In this document: positions 30,020-38,883 of the stretch, in pieces
How positions within the stretch are numbered: position 1 is the stretch's first letter
Layout of the letters: each line of letters starts with the position of its first letter
NCBI RefSeq assembly: GCF_030687895.1
Contig: NZ_CP117452.1
Location: 5,385,001 to 5,449,000 of the forward strand
DNA: 64,000 nucleotides
Direction: 5' to 3'
DNA from: Pseudomonas sp. FP198
Lineage (GTDB): Bacteria; Pseudomonadota; Gammaproteobacteria; Pseudomonadales; Pseudomonadaceae
The notes under the pieces: model-generated
The model's input: the letters and a program-made list of their open reading frames with translations, nothing else
Database searches by the model: none
Told to the model about the DNA's origin: nothing
Translations under genes and position numbers: made by a program

Positions 30020-30988
30020 CTACAGAGCCGCGTCGATTTTCCTGGCAGCGTCTTCGCTGACCCAGGCATGCCAGACTTCAGGATGTTCCTTCAGGAAGAT
30101 CTTCGCCAGTTTCGGCGACTCGATCCGCTCTTTGGCCATGCGCCCGAGGTTCTGGTTCAGGATGTCGATCGGCAGGTTGACCTTTTCCAGCACCGCCACC
30201 AGTTCCGGAGCCTCGTCGTGGAAGGTCTTGGACAGGCCGACCTTGATGCTCACACTCTTGTCGACGCCCGGTTTCTCTTCGAGTTTCACCAGGTCCACCT
30301 GACCCATCAGCGGCGTTGGCGACCAGTAGTAGAACAGGATCGGCTCGCCACGCTTGTAGCTCGACAGCACTGCCGCATCCAGCGCCGGACCGGTGCCTGG
30401 ACGGAAGTTGGTGTAGGTTTTTTCCAGGCCGTAGCTTTTCAGCATTTCGCTGTTGTCCAGCTCGCAGGTCCAACCGGCCGGGCAGTTGTAGAAGCGGCCC
30501 TTGGATGGCTCTTCCTGATCCTTGAACACGGCGGCGTACTGGCCCAGGTCGGCGATATTCTTCAGGCCCGGGGCCTTGGCTTCGAGCTTGCGCTTGGCAT
30601 CGCCTTCGATCACGTAGCGCGGCACGTACCAACCTTCGATCGCGCCGACCACCGGTGCACCGACGCCCACCACCTTGCCGGCCTTCTCGGCCTTGTTCCA
30701 CACCTCACTGCGGCCGACCCACTCTTCGGCGAACACCTGGATGTCGTTGCTGCTCAGAGCGTTCTCCATGGTGATGGAGTTGCCCGGCAGGCTGTCGGTC
30801 TTGCAGCCGTAGCCTTTTTCCAGCACCACTTGCATCACGTCGGTCAGCAGCATGCCGCTTTCCCAGTTCAGACCGGCGAACTTCACCGGTTTGCCCGACT
30901 CGCACCAGCCGGCCGCTTGCGTGGCACCGGCGCTGGCCAGCAGGCCCAGGGACAGCAATGTGGTCAGCAGGGTCTTGTTCGACTTCAT
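30020..30988 (-). CDS. hutX: ABC transporter substrate-binding protein HutX
   Basis: A 322-residue periplasmic binding protein with a signal peptide (LLTTLLSLGLLASAGATQA-AG). It has the OpuAC fold with the aromatic binding-site segments NWESGML, EEWVGRSEVW, GWYVPRYV and FYYWSPTPLMG. It is the first gene of hutXWV, so the ligand is expected to be histidine and possibly urocanate or proline/betaine-like compounds. It differs clearly from the second binding protein at 21534-22481. Confidence 0.9.
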   Translation of the reverse strand: MKSNKTLLTTLLSLGLLASAGATQAAGWCESGKPVKFAGLNWESGMLLTDVMQVVLEKGYGCKTDSLPGNSITMENALSSNDIQVFAEEWVGRSEVWNKAEKAGKVVGVGAPVVGAIEGWYVPRYVIEGDAKRKLEAKAPGLKNIADLGQYAAVFKDQEEPSKGRFYNCPAGWTCELDNSEMLKSYGLEKTYTNFRPGTGPALDAAVLSSYKRGEPILFYYWSPTPLMGQVDLVKLEEKPGVDKSVSIKVGLSKTFHDEAPELVAVLEKVNLPIDILNQNLGRMAKERIESPKLAKIFLKEHPEVWHAWVSEDAARKIDAAL

Positions 30989-31058
30989 TATGTGACGCTC
31001 CTAATCAGTTGGATTGGCTTACGGCAGTCAAGAGGCTTCCAGCCCTGTCAACGTCCCA

Positions 31059-32525
31059 TCAGACCGCTTGGATGCGGCCCGCCCTGCTCGGTTGTGCGTC
31101 AACCGCGTCCTGCTCGACCGGCAGGATCAATTGATCGGGTACTGCGCTGTGCCACTTTCTAGCGATGAGGTAATACAGCGCCGCCGGGACCACCAGGCCG
31201 ATGATCCACGAGATATCCACACCACCCATGGCTTTCACCAACGGGCCGGTATAGAACTTGGTGGCGATGAACGGCAACTGAACCAGTACACCGAAGACAT
31301 AGACGCTGATGCCCAGGGCGTTCCAGCGACCGTAGCGACCGTTCGGGTCGTTCAGTGCCGGCACGTCATAGCGCTCGCGCGTGATGCAGTAGTAGTCCAC
31401 CAGGTTGATCGCGCTCCACGGCGTGAAGAACGCGAGCAAGAACAGGATGAAAGACTTGAACGCGCCGAGGAACGAGTGTTGGCCGAGCAGCGCGATCAGG
31501 GTTGCGGCGCCAACGATGACCAGCACGAAAACCAGACGCTGCAAGCGCGTTACGTTCAGGTGCCCGCGGAAACCGCTGATGATCGTCGCGATGCACATGA
31601 AGCTGCCGTAGGAGTTCAGCGTGGAGATGGTGACCTTGCCGAAGGCGATGCTGAAGTACAGCAGCGCAGCGGTGGCGCCGGTACCCCCCAGGCCTACGAT
31701 GTAGGCCACTTCGTGACCGGCGAACTGCCCGTTGGCCGAAGCGGCGGCAAACACGCCGAGGATCATTGCTACCTGCGCGCCGATGACGGACCCCGCGCCG
31801 GCGGCGAAAAAGGTTTTCACCGAGGACGTCTTGCTCGGCAGGTACCGCGAGTAGTCAGCCACGTAGGGGCCGAAGGCGATCTGCCAGGAGGCCGCGAGCG
31901 ACACCGCCAGCAGGAAGCTGCTCCAGCTGAAATGGCGGATTTGCAGGAGTGCGCCAACGTCCGTCTGGCTGATCAGCCGAGCGAACAGGTAGACAAAGGC
32001 AATCACACCAATGACGCTGGCGACCCGGCCAATGAAGTGGATCACCCGGTAACCCAGCACCGTCACCAGCACGATGACGCTGGCGAAAATGAGAATGCCG
32101 AGACTGTCGCTGACACCAAACAACTGGCCCAGCGCCTGACCGGAAAGCACGGTTCCCGTGGCGGTGAAACCCAGGTACATCAGGCACACCAGCACGATCG
32201 GGATGGCCGCGCCATACACACCGAACTGCACCCGGCTCGAGATCATCTGCGGCAGCCCCAGCTTGGGCCCTTGCGCGGCATGCAAGGCCATGACGCCACC
32301 GCCGAGCACCTGGCCGATCAGCAGACCGATCAACGACCAGAACACATCACCGCCAAGCACCACCGCCAACGCGCCGGTGACAATCGCCGTGATCTGCAGG
32401 TTGGCCCCCATCCAGAGGGTGAACTGGCTCAACAACCGACCGTGTCTCTCCGCTTCCGGAATGTAGTCGATCGATCGTTTCTCGATCAACGGCTTGCTGC
32501 TATCGCGTGTGCTGGTGACAGCCAT
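31059..32525 (-). CDS. NCS1-family permease (cytosine/purine type), candidate urocanate transporter
   Basis: A 488-residue membrane transporter with about 12 helices. NCS1 features are visible: QFTLWMGANLQITAI near the N-terminus, SRVQFGVYGAAIPIVLVCLMYLGFTATG and FAFGPYVADYSRYLP-like SWQIAFGPYVADYSRYLP. It lies between hutU and hutX on the same strand, so it should import a hut pathway compound. In other pseudomonads a CodB-like permease in this position carries urocanate (HutTu); that assignment is inferred here. Confidence 0.85.
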   Translation of the reverse strand: MAVTSTRDSSKPLIEKRSIDYIPEAERHGRLLSQFTLWMGANLQITAIVTGALAVVLGGDVFWSLIGLLIGQVLGGGVMALHAAQGPKLGLPQMISSRVQFGVYGAAIPIVLVCLMYLGFTATGTVLSGQALGQLFGVSDSLGILIFASVIVLVTVLGYRVIHFIGRVASVIGVIAFVYLFARLISQTDVGALLQIRHFSWSSFLLAVSLAASWQIAFGPYVADYSRYLPSKTSSVKTFFAAGAGSVIGAQVAMILGVFAAASANGQFAGHEVAYIVGLGGTGATAALLYFSIAFGKVTISTLNSYGSFMCIATIISGFRGHLNVTRLQRLVFVLVIVGAATLIALLGQHSFLGAFKSFILFLLAFFTPWSAINLVDYYCITRERYDVPALNDPNGRYGRWNALGISVYVFGVLVQLPFIATKFYTGPLVKAMGGVDISWIIGLVVPAALYYLIARKWHSAVPDQLILPVEQDAVDAQPSRAGRIQAV

Positions 32526-32571
32526 GGTTCAACCTCTGTGGATTGTTCTCGGATTCATTTGCGCCGCGTTC

Positions 32572-32662
32572 CTGTGGGAGCGAGCTTGCTCGCGATGGCG
32601 GCCTATCAGCCAACACATGTGCTGAATGTGCCGGCCTCATCGCGAGCAAGCTCGCTCCCACA
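32572..32662. repeat. REP doublet
   Basis: CTGTGGGAGCGAGCTTGCTC at 32572 and its complement ending at 32662, between hutU and the permease gene. Confidence 0.9.
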
Positions 32663-32673
32663 GGGGCACGGGA

Positions 32674-34362
32674 TTACTTACCGGTAATCATCGGCAGGTT
32701 CAGCCCCTGCTCCTTCGCGCAATCAATGGCGATCTGGTAACCGGCGTCGGCATGACGCATGACGCCAGTGCCCGGATCGTTGTGCAGTACGCGGGCGATA
32801 CGTTCGGCCGCTTCGTCGGTGCCGTCGCAGACGATCACCATGCCCGAATGCTGGGAGAAACCCATGCCGACGCCACCACCATGGTGCAGCGACACCCAGG
32901 TCGCGCCGCTGGCGGTGTTGAGCAAGGCATTGAGCAGCGGCCAGTCGGAAACGGCGTCGGAGCCGTCCTGCATGGATTCGGTTTCACGGTTCGGGCTGGC
33001 CACGGAACCGGAGTCCAGGTGGTCGCGGCCGATCACGATCGGCGCCGACAACTCGCCGCTGCGCACCATCTCATTGAAGGCCAGGCCCAACTTGGCGCGC
33101 TGGCCCAGGCCAACCCAGCAGATTCGTGCCGGCAAACCCTGGAAGCTGATGCGTTCGCGGGCCATGTCCAGCCAGTTGTGCAGGTGAGCGTCGTCAGGGA
33201 TCAATTCCTTGACCTTGGCGTCGGTCTTGTAGATGTCCTGCGGGTCGCCCGACAGCGCAGCCCAGCGGAACGGGCCGATGCCGCGGCAGAACAGCGGGCG
33301 GATATAGGCGGGGACGAAACCTGGGAAGTCGAAGGCATTCTCGACGCCCTCTTCCTGGGCCATCTGGCGGATGTTGTTGCCGTAGTCGAAGGTCGGTACG
33401 CCCATTTTCTGAAAGGCCAGCATGGCTTTGACATGCACGGCCATCGATTGCTTGGCGGCCTTCACCACGGCGGCAGGTTCGGTCTTGGCGCGGGCGCGGT
33501 ATTCGTCCCAGGTCCAGCCGGCCGGCAGGTAACCGTTGAGCGGGTCGTGGGCGCTGGTCTGGTCGGTGACCATGTCCGGGCGCACACCGCGACGGACCAT
33601 TTCCGGGAGGATTTCGGCGGCGTTCCCGCACAGTGCGATGGAAATCGCCTTGCCTTCGGCGGTGTATTTCTCGATGCGCGCCAGAGCGTCGTCGAGGTCT
33701 TTGGCTTGCTCGTCGACGTAGCGGGTTTTCAGACGGAAATCGATGCTCACCTGCTGGCACTCGATGTTCAGCGAGCACGCACCGGCCAGGGTCGCGGCCA
33801 AGGGTTGCGCGCCGCCCATGCCACCCAGGCCGGCGGTCAGGACCCAACGGCCCTTGAGGTTGGAATCGTAATGCTGGCGACCAGCCTCGACGAAAGTTTC
33901 ATAAGTGCCTTGCACGATGCCCTGGCTGCCGATGTAGATCCAGCTGCCGGCGGTCATCTGGCCGTACATGGCCAAGCCCTTGGCGTCGAGTTCGTTGAAA
34001 TGCTCCCAACTGGCCCAGTGCGGCACCAGGTTGGAGTTGGCGATCAGTACGCGAGGAGCGTTGCTGTGGGTCTTGAATACGCCCACCGGCTTGCCGGATT
34101 GCACCAGCAGGGTTTCGTCATCATTCAGATTGGTGAGGCTTTCGACGATCTTGTCGTAGCACTTCCAGTTGCGCGCCGCGCGACCGATGCCACCGTAGAC
34201 CACCAACTCCTTCGGGTTCTCGGCTACTTCCGGGTCGAGGTTGTTCATCAACATCCGCAGCGGCGCTTCAGTCAGCCAGCTCTTGGCGGTCAGCGTGTTA
34301 CCGCGAGGGGCGCGGATTTCAACGTCACGGTATTTTTCAGGTTTGCGGGTAGCGTCGGTCAC
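32674..34362 (-). CDS. hutU: Urocanate hydratase
   Basis: A 562-residue NAD-dependent enzyme converting urocanate to imidazolone propionate (second hut step). The NAD-binding region includes [13 protein letters not shown] and [20 protein letters not shown]. The active-site segment [27 protein letters not shown] and the C-terminal [18 protein letters not shown] are typical. Full length. It is the first gene of the large minus-strand hut operon, with a sigma-54 promoter and HutC-type operator about 100-135 bp upstream. Confidence 0.97.
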   Translation of the reverse strand: MTDATRKPEKYRDVEIRAPRGNTLTAKSWLTEAPLRMLMNNLDPEVAENPKELVVYGGIGRAARNWKCYDKIVESLTNLNDDETLLVQSGKPVGVFKTHSNAPRVLIANSNLVPHWASWEHFNELDAKGLAMYGQMTAGSWIYIGSQGIVQGTYETFVEAGRQHYDSNLKGRWVLTAGLGGMGGAQPLAATLAGACSLNIECQQVSIDFRLKTRYVDEQAKDLDDALARIEKYTAEGKAISIALCGNAAEILPEMVRRGVRPDMVTDQTSAHDPLNGYLPAGWTWDEYRARAKTEPAAVVKAAKQSMAVHVKAMLAFQKMGVPTFDYGNNIRQMAQEEGVENAFDFPGFVPAYIRPLFCRGIGPFRWAALSGDPQDIYKTDAKVKELIPDDAHLHNWLDMARERISFQGLPARICWVGLGQRAKLGLAFNEMVRSGELSAPIVIGRDHLDSGSVASPNRETESMQDGSDAVSDWPLLNALLNTASGATWVSLHHGGGVGMGFSQHSGMVIVCDGTDEAAERIARVLHNDPGTGVMRHADAGYQIAIDCAKEQGLNLPMITGK

Positions 34363-34464
34363 AGCAAAAACTCCTCAGCGATCAATCCAGACCAGCCCGG
34401 GCAGTGGGCAGTGATTCAGCGAACGTTGCGTTGAATGCAGGCGACTCATACGCATACGTCTTTA

Positions 34465-34478
34465 CTTGTATGTACAAG
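34465..34478. promoter_or_regulatory. HutC-type operator at the hutU promoter
   Basis: CTTGTATGTACAAG, a near-perfect palindrome resembling the TGTATATACA-type HutC site. It covers the position expected for the start of transcription from the sigma-54 promoter at 34483-34498, so bound HutC would block initiation. Confidence 0.7.
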
Positions 34479-34482
34479 CATA

Positions 34483-34498
34483 TGCAATCAGGCGGCCA
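34483..34498 (-). promoter_or_regulatory. Sigma-54 promoter of hutU
   Basis: Read on the minus strand it is TGGCCGCCTGATTGCA, matching TGGCACG-N4-TTGCA with GG and GC ten bases apart. The transcription start should fall near 34471. Confidence 0.7.
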
Positions 34499-34618
34499 AC
34501 TTGTTCAGGGCGGTCTTCAGGATCGACTGATGAATTGGCTGAAAGCCCTGTGGTTGAAGGGCTGCCGAGTTGCATGAAATTTTTGTAGAGGATTTTTCAG
34601 GGGGCAGGCGAAGGGGCA

Positions 34619-34643
34619 TAAAAGCGTGGTATTGCGCCACGCT
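34619..34643 (-). terminator. Possible terminator for hutCD
   Basis: AGCGTGG (34623-34629) pairs with CCACGCT (34637-34643). On the minus strand the stem is followed by TTTTATG. A weak U-run, so low confidence. Confidence 0.4.
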
Positions 34644-34693
34644 GGGGCGTTCGGTAACAAGTTGGTGCGCACAGAAGGAACAACGAGCACGCT

Positions 34694-34813
34694 GTGGTGA
34701 GGGGATTTATCCCCGCTGGGCTGCGGAGCAGCCCTAGATCCAGACAACTCGATACATCAGGAAAAACGCAGGGGGTCGCTTCGCGACCCAGCGGGGATAA
34801 ATCCCCTCGCCAC
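34694..34813. repeat. REP doublet (GGGGATTTATCCCC type)
   Basis: GTGGTGAGGGGATTTATCCC and its complement ending at 34813, with an inner GGGTCGCTTCGCGACCC stem as in the copy at 22642. Confidence 0.88.
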
Positions 34814-34832
34814 AAGATGAGTGTAGCCGAGT

Positions 34833-35402
34833 TTAGTGGGCCGTCAGCTCGATCACGCAGCATTGGCCGTGGGTGGCGATCTCCAGCAGTCCGGTGTTGC
34901 CGCTCAGTTGCAGGCAGTCATAAAGCCCCAGCGTCTGGACCGCCTCGTCAATATTGACCCTCAGCGTCGGCGCCGCGCTGAACACCAACACCGTCCCCGC
35001 CTCGCTGAGAAAACGCTGCTGCCCACCCATCCACTGCAACCGCGCGCGGTAACGCTGCGGCGCATAGATCAGGTTGAAATCGCGGATCGGCCCGCCCAGC
35101 AAGGTGCAGTGCACATGGCTTTCGCCGCTGAACGCAAACGGGTCCAGTGGATGCAATGCCCGCGTGGCCTGGCCATCGACATTCAGCGTCATGCCGTCAC
35201 CCTGCAAGACACTGATGACCCGCTCGTAACCGGCGAAGGTGGAAAAACCGCCCGACTCAGCGATATCGGCGATCGACAGGCGCCAACCGAAACCTTCCAG
35301 GCCGGTGCCTGCATCGCGGGTGATTTCTTCGGTGCTGCCTCCGCCGTTCTTCCACGGCATGCGGGGGTAGTCGGCGGCGCGTAAAACCTTCAGCTGGCTC
35401 AT
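34833..35402 (-). CDS. hutD: HutD family cupin-like protein
   Basis: A 189-residue bicupin-fold protein proposed to act as a governor that limits hut operon output by binding a pathway intermediate. The family start is MSQLKVLRAADYPRMPWKNGGGSTEEI, followed by WRLSIADIAESGGFSTFAGYERVISVL. Its start overlaps the hutC stop by 4 bp, so the two are cotranscribed. No catalytic motif is obvious. Confidence 0.92.
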   Translation of the reverse strand: MSQLKVLRAADYPRMPWKNGGGSTEEITRDAGTGLEGFGWRLSIADIAESGGFSTFAGYERVISVLQGDGMTLNVDGQATRALHPLDPFAFSGESHVHCTLLGGPIRDFNLIYAPQRYRARLQWMGGQQRFLSEAGTVLVFSAAPTLRVNIDEAVQTLGLYDCLQLSGNTGLLEIATHGQCCVIELTAH

Positions 35403-36148
35403 TTGTGAAAGCGCCCTTCCAGGCTATGACGGGAGCCCGGATGAATCAGGCGCGCGGCGGTCACCGGCTGGCGCCCGGACCAGGTGCGACGGCGAATCAG
35501 CAGGCACGGCTCGCCCCGCTCGATCTGCAACAGCTTGCATTCGCTCGGCTCGGCCAGGATCGCTTCGACCACATGCTCCCCCTCGGTCAGCGGCGCGACC
35601 TGGTTCAGGTAGGCGTAAGGGGTTTGCTGGGTGAAGTCCTGCTTGAGGTAGTCGGGCGCCACCAGCGCATTGACGAAACGGTCCTCGATCTGCACGGGGA
35701 TATCGTTCTCGAAATGCACGATCAGCGAATGAAAGACCTTCTGGCCTTCGCGCATGTCCAGGGCCAGGGCCCGCTCGGAGCCGGCGGCCTCCTCTTCCAG
35801 GGTAATGACCTTGCAGGTATGGCGATGACCCCGGGAGGCGATTTCATCGGCGATGTTATGCACTTCGAACAGCGCCGACTGGCTCTTCGGCTCGGCGACG
35901 AACGTGCCGACACCTTGCATGCGCACCAACAGGCCATCGGCGGTCATTTCCCGCAGCGCACGGTTGATGGTCATGCGGCTGAAGCCCAGCTGGCTGACCA
36001 GTTCGCTTTCCGACGGCACGCGATAGTGCGGCGGCCAGTTTCCACTGTCGATCTGCTGGGTGATCATCTGTTTGACGCGGGCGTACAAGGGCGCCGGACT
36101 GTCACCCATGGTTGCGGCCAGCGGCGGTTTGGCAGGCGGAGTCGGCAC
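35399..36148 (-). CDS. hutC: Histidine utilisation repressor HutC (GntR family)
   Basis: A 249-residue repressor of the hut genes that releases DNA in the presence of urocanate. The N-terminal winged helix (RVPSESELVSQLGFSRMTINRALREMTADGLLVR, about residues 43-76) is followed by a UTRA ligand domain (FHSLIVHFENDIPVQIEDRFVN). It is divergent from hutF, and a TGTATATG/TATATACA palindrome sits between the two starts, implying autoregulation. Confidence 0.95.
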   Translation of the reverse strand: MPTPPAKPPLAATMGDSPAPLYARVKQMITQQIDSGNWPPHYRVPSESELVSQLGFSRMTINRALREMTADGLLVRMQGVGTFVAEPKSQSALFEVHNIADEIASRGHRHTCKVITLEEEAAGSERALALDMREGQKVFHSLIVHFENDIPVQIEDRFVNALVAPDYLKQDFTQQTPYAYLNQVAPLTEGEHVVEAILAEPSECKLLQIERGEPCLLIRRRTWSGRQPVTAARLIHPGSRHSLEGRFHK

Positions 36149-36212
36149 GGCGGTTCCCTGTTCTGCAAATTAGGTGGCTAGCTTGCCGGAGTTTACCGGC
36201 CAGGCAAACGTC

Positions 36213-36228
36213 TGTATATGTATATACA
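36213..36228. promoter_or_regulatory. HutC operator between hutC and hutF
   Basis: TGTATATGTATATACA, a palindrome containing the HutC core, in the 103-bp divergent gap. Binding there could control both genes. Confidence 0.75.
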
Positions 36229-36251
36229 AATTTCACAGATGAGGGTCAACC

Positions 36252-37616
36252 ATGTCCGCCTTCTTTGCCGAGCGCGCGCTGCTGCCTAGTGGATGGGCCA
36301 ATGATGTACGTCTTGAGGTCGATGCCAACGGCATCCTGACCCACATCCAGGCCGACGCCCACGCAGACGGCGCCGAACGACTGGACGGCCCGCTCTTGCC
36401 AGGCATGCCGAACCTGCATTCCCATGCTTTCCAGCGGGCCATGGCCGGACTGGCTGAGGTGGCCGGCAACCCCAACGACAGCTTCTGGACATGGCGTGAC
36501 CTGATGTACCGCCTCGTCGGGAAAATCAGCCCCGGGCAACTCGGCATCATCGCCCGCCAGCTGTACATCGAAATGCTCAAGGCCGGCTACACCTCGGTCG
36601 CCGAATTCCATTACGTGCACCATGACGTCGACGGCGCGCCCTACGCTGACCCGGCCGAACTGGCGCTGCGCATCAGCCACGCCGCCAGCGCCGCCGGCAT
36701 CGGCCTGACGTTGCTGCCCGTGCTCTACAGCCATTCCGGCTTTGGCGGCCAGGCGCCCAACGAGGGGCAGCGCCGATTCATCAACAGCAGCGAAAACTAC
36801 CTGAAGCTTCAGGAGCGCTTGCAACCCGTCCTGGCCGGGCAAGCCAATCAGGCGCTGGGCTTGTGTTTCCACTCCTTGCGCGCCGTGACGCCGGGACAGA
36901 TCAAGGACGTACTCGCCGCCAGCGATCCGCATTGCCCGGTGCATATCCACATCGCCGAACAGCAAAAGGAAGTCGACGATTGCCTGAGCTGGAGTGGCGC
37001 CCGGCCGCTGCAATGGCTGTACGAAAATACCGAAGTCGACCAGCGCTGGTGCCTGGTCCACGCCACCCACGCCACCCCCCAGGAAGTCAGCCTCATGGCC
37101 AGGAGCCGGGCGATTGCCGGGTTGTGCCTGACCACTGAAGCCAATCTCGGCGACGGGATTTTCCCGGCCGTGGACTTCCTCGCCCAAGGTGGGCGGATGG
37201 GCATCGGCTCCGACAGCCATGTGTCGTTGAGCGTGGTGGAAGAGTTGCGTTGGCTGGAATACGGCCAGCGTTTGCGAGACCAGCGGCGCAACCGGTTGTA
37301 TCGAACGGATCAACCGATGGTCGGACGCACGCTGTATGACGCCGCGCTGGACGGTGGCGCCCAGGCGCTGGGGCAACCCATCGGCGCTTTCGCAGTCGGC
37401 AAACGCGCCGATTGGCTGGTGCTTGATGGCAACGATCCGTACCTGGCCACGGCCAACGGCGACGGTATTCTCAATCGGTGGCTGTTCGCCGGTGGCGATC
37501 GCCAGGTGCGGGATGTGATGGTGGGCGGCAAGTGGGTGGTGCGCGATAGGCGCCATGCCGGCGAAGAGGAAAGCGCACGGGCATTCACCCAGGTGTTGCG
37601 CGAGCTGCTGGGCTGA
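36252..37616 (+). CDS. hutF: Formimidoylglutamate deiminase
   Basis: A 454-residue amidohydrolase converting N-formimino-L-glutamate to N-formylglutamate and ammonia. With hutG this defines the five-step pathway. The metal ligands lie in PNLHSHAFQRAMAG (near residues 54-67), HIHIAEQ, LVHATHA and GSDSHVS. GAGGG precedes the start at normal spacing. It is the only plus-strand hut gene, transcribed divergently from hutCD across a HutC-type palindrome. Confidence 0.95.
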   Translation: MSAFFAERALLPSGWANDVRLEVDANGILTHIQADAHADGAERLDGPLLPGMPNLHSHAFQRAMAGLAEVAGNPNDSFWTWRDLMYRLVGKISPGQLGIIARQLYIEMLKAGYTSVAEFHYVHHDVDGAPYADPAELALRISHAASAAGIGLTLLPVLYSHSGFGGQAPNEGQRRFINSSENYLKLQERLQPVLAGQANQALGLCFHSLRAVTPGQIKDVLAASDPHCPVHIHIAEQQKEVDDCLSWSGARPLQWLYENTEVDQRWCLVHATHATPQEVSLMARSRAIAGLCLTTEANLGDGIFPAVDFLAQGGRMGIGSDSHVSLSVVEELRWLEYGQRLRDQRRNRLYRTDQPMVGRTLYDAALDGGAQALGQPIGAFAVGKRADWLVLDGNDPYLATANGDGILNRWLFAGGDRQVRDVMVGGKWVVRDRRHAGEEESARAFTQVLRELLG

Positions 37617-37631
37617 TCCTCATAACAACAA

Positions 37632-37722
37632 TGTGGGAGCGAGCCTGCTCGCGAAGGCGGACCATCAATCAACTTATGTGTTGAATATGAAGCCCTCTTC
37701 GCGAGCAGGCTCGCTCCCACAG
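37632..37722. repeat. REP doublet
   Basis: TGTGGGAGCGAGCCTGCTCG at 37632 and its complement ending at 37722, between convergent hutF and the lipocalin gene. Confidence 0.9.
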
Positions 37723-37733
37723 ATGTTATGGAG

Positions 37734-38303
37734 TCAGTCCGAAGTCTTCGCCATCTGCCGGTCCGATGCGCGCCAGACCAACCGCGTCGTGTCATAGCCT
37801 TGCTGGCGGGCCTTGCTCAGCAGTTCTTCACGTACATCCACCTTCACCGTCGGCGTGCGGGACAGCAACCACATGTAGCGCCGGCTCGGGTCGCCGACGA
37901 TGGCGGTCTTGTAGTCATCGCTGACGTACAACACCCAATATTCCCCTTTTGCCACGCCGGGCAGGATCCGCGAGAACCAGGTATCGAATTCAACCCAGAG
38001 CTTGTCGGTCTTGCCCGGCACTTGCGGGTAAGCCGTGCCCTTGGCCTCTTCCCATTTCCAGTCGGAAGTCAGGCAGCGGTTGAACACGTCCATGTTGCCG
38101 TCAGGCCTGAGGGTGTAATGCGCTTCGGATTGCGCGCAGTTGCGCTGGAAGTACATCGGCAGGCGGGCCAGTTCGTACCAGGTCCCTTGGTACCGCTTGA
38201 GATTGACGCTGTTGACTGTCTTGGGCGCCAACGGGTCTACGCCAGAAGAGGCACAGCCGGCCAATACAAGGCCAGCCAGAAGCACAAAAACTAACCGCAT
38301 CAT
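37734..38303 (-). CDS. blc: Outer-membrane lipocalin (Blc-type lipoprotein)
   Basis: A 189-residue lipoprotein. Signal peptide and lipobox LVLAGC put the acylated Cys near residue 17. The lipocalin motif 1 YQGTWYELARLPMYFQRNC is followed by the barrel strands and YVSDDYKTAIVGDPSRRYMWLLSRTP. It probably binds lipids or hydrophobic ligands at the inner face of the outer membrane. It lies 43 bp downstream of another small lipoprotein gene on the same strand and may form an operon with it. Confidence 0.9.
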   Translation of the reverse strand: MMRLVFVLLAGLVLAGCASSGVDPLAPKTVNSVNLKRYQGTWYELARLPMYFQRNCAQSEAHYTLRPDGNMDVFNRCLTSDWKWEEAKGTAYPQVPGKTDKLWVEFDTWFSRILPGVAKGEYWVLYVSDDYKTAIVGDPSRRYMWLLSRTPTVKVDVREELLSKARQQGYDTTRLVWRASDRQMAKTSD

Positions 38304-38346
38304 TATTTTTTTCTCCCGTGGGCGCTTGGCCCCGGTTTACTTCAGG

Positions 38347-38601
38347 TTACTTCAGGCCTTGGCCGGAAAACATCAGCACTTTGTCACCGGCATACTGCAC
38401 GCTGATAAAGCTTTTCTGGTCGCCCCAGGTGCAGCTGGACATGCCGAGCGCGCCCGAACAATCAGTCGGTTTCCCCAGTAACGTTTCGACTTCGGCCTTG
38501 GGCATGCCAGCCGACAGCTTCGAATAGTTTTCCTGGTTGACCTTGCTGCATGCGGTCAAGACGACGCACACAAACAGCAGGGCGATGGATCGCAGCGACA
38601 T
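38347..38601 (-). CDS. Small lipoprotein with BamE/OmlA-like domain
   Basis: An 84-residue lipoprotein with lipobox VLTAC (Cys near residue 18). The mature part (YSKLSAGMPKAEVETLLGKPTDCSG) resembles the SmpA/OmlA/BamE fold signature, in which a helix follows GM..EV...LG.P. Two Cys residues (DCSG, SSCTWG) could form a disulphide. Upstream of the lipocalin gene. Specific function unknown. Confidence 0.8.
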   Translation of the reverse strand: MSLRSIALLFVCVVLTACSKVNQENYSKLSAGMPKAEVETLLGKPTDCSGALGMSSCTWGDQKSFISVQYAGDKVLMFSGQGLK

Positions 38602-38883
38602 GAGTAACTCCTGGAGCGGAAGGGAGGTGGCAGGGTGCCAACCTGATCCTTAGAAGAGAAAACCCCTATCTGGTTCCCTGATCCCCCCAGTATTTATTGG
38701 CCATGCGGAGGTGTTTCATCGGAAATCAGCCGGTTTGTGACACGGTCGTGCCTTTCGTCGGGATCGGTCCCTTGACGCCTGATGGGACGGGCTTCTGCGC
38801 CGATAAAAAGTAACAGCGCAAATTCTTGCACTATGGCAAATTGGCATCCCTTCCTGACCCGTCCCTACGCGGTAGCGTTCTTA

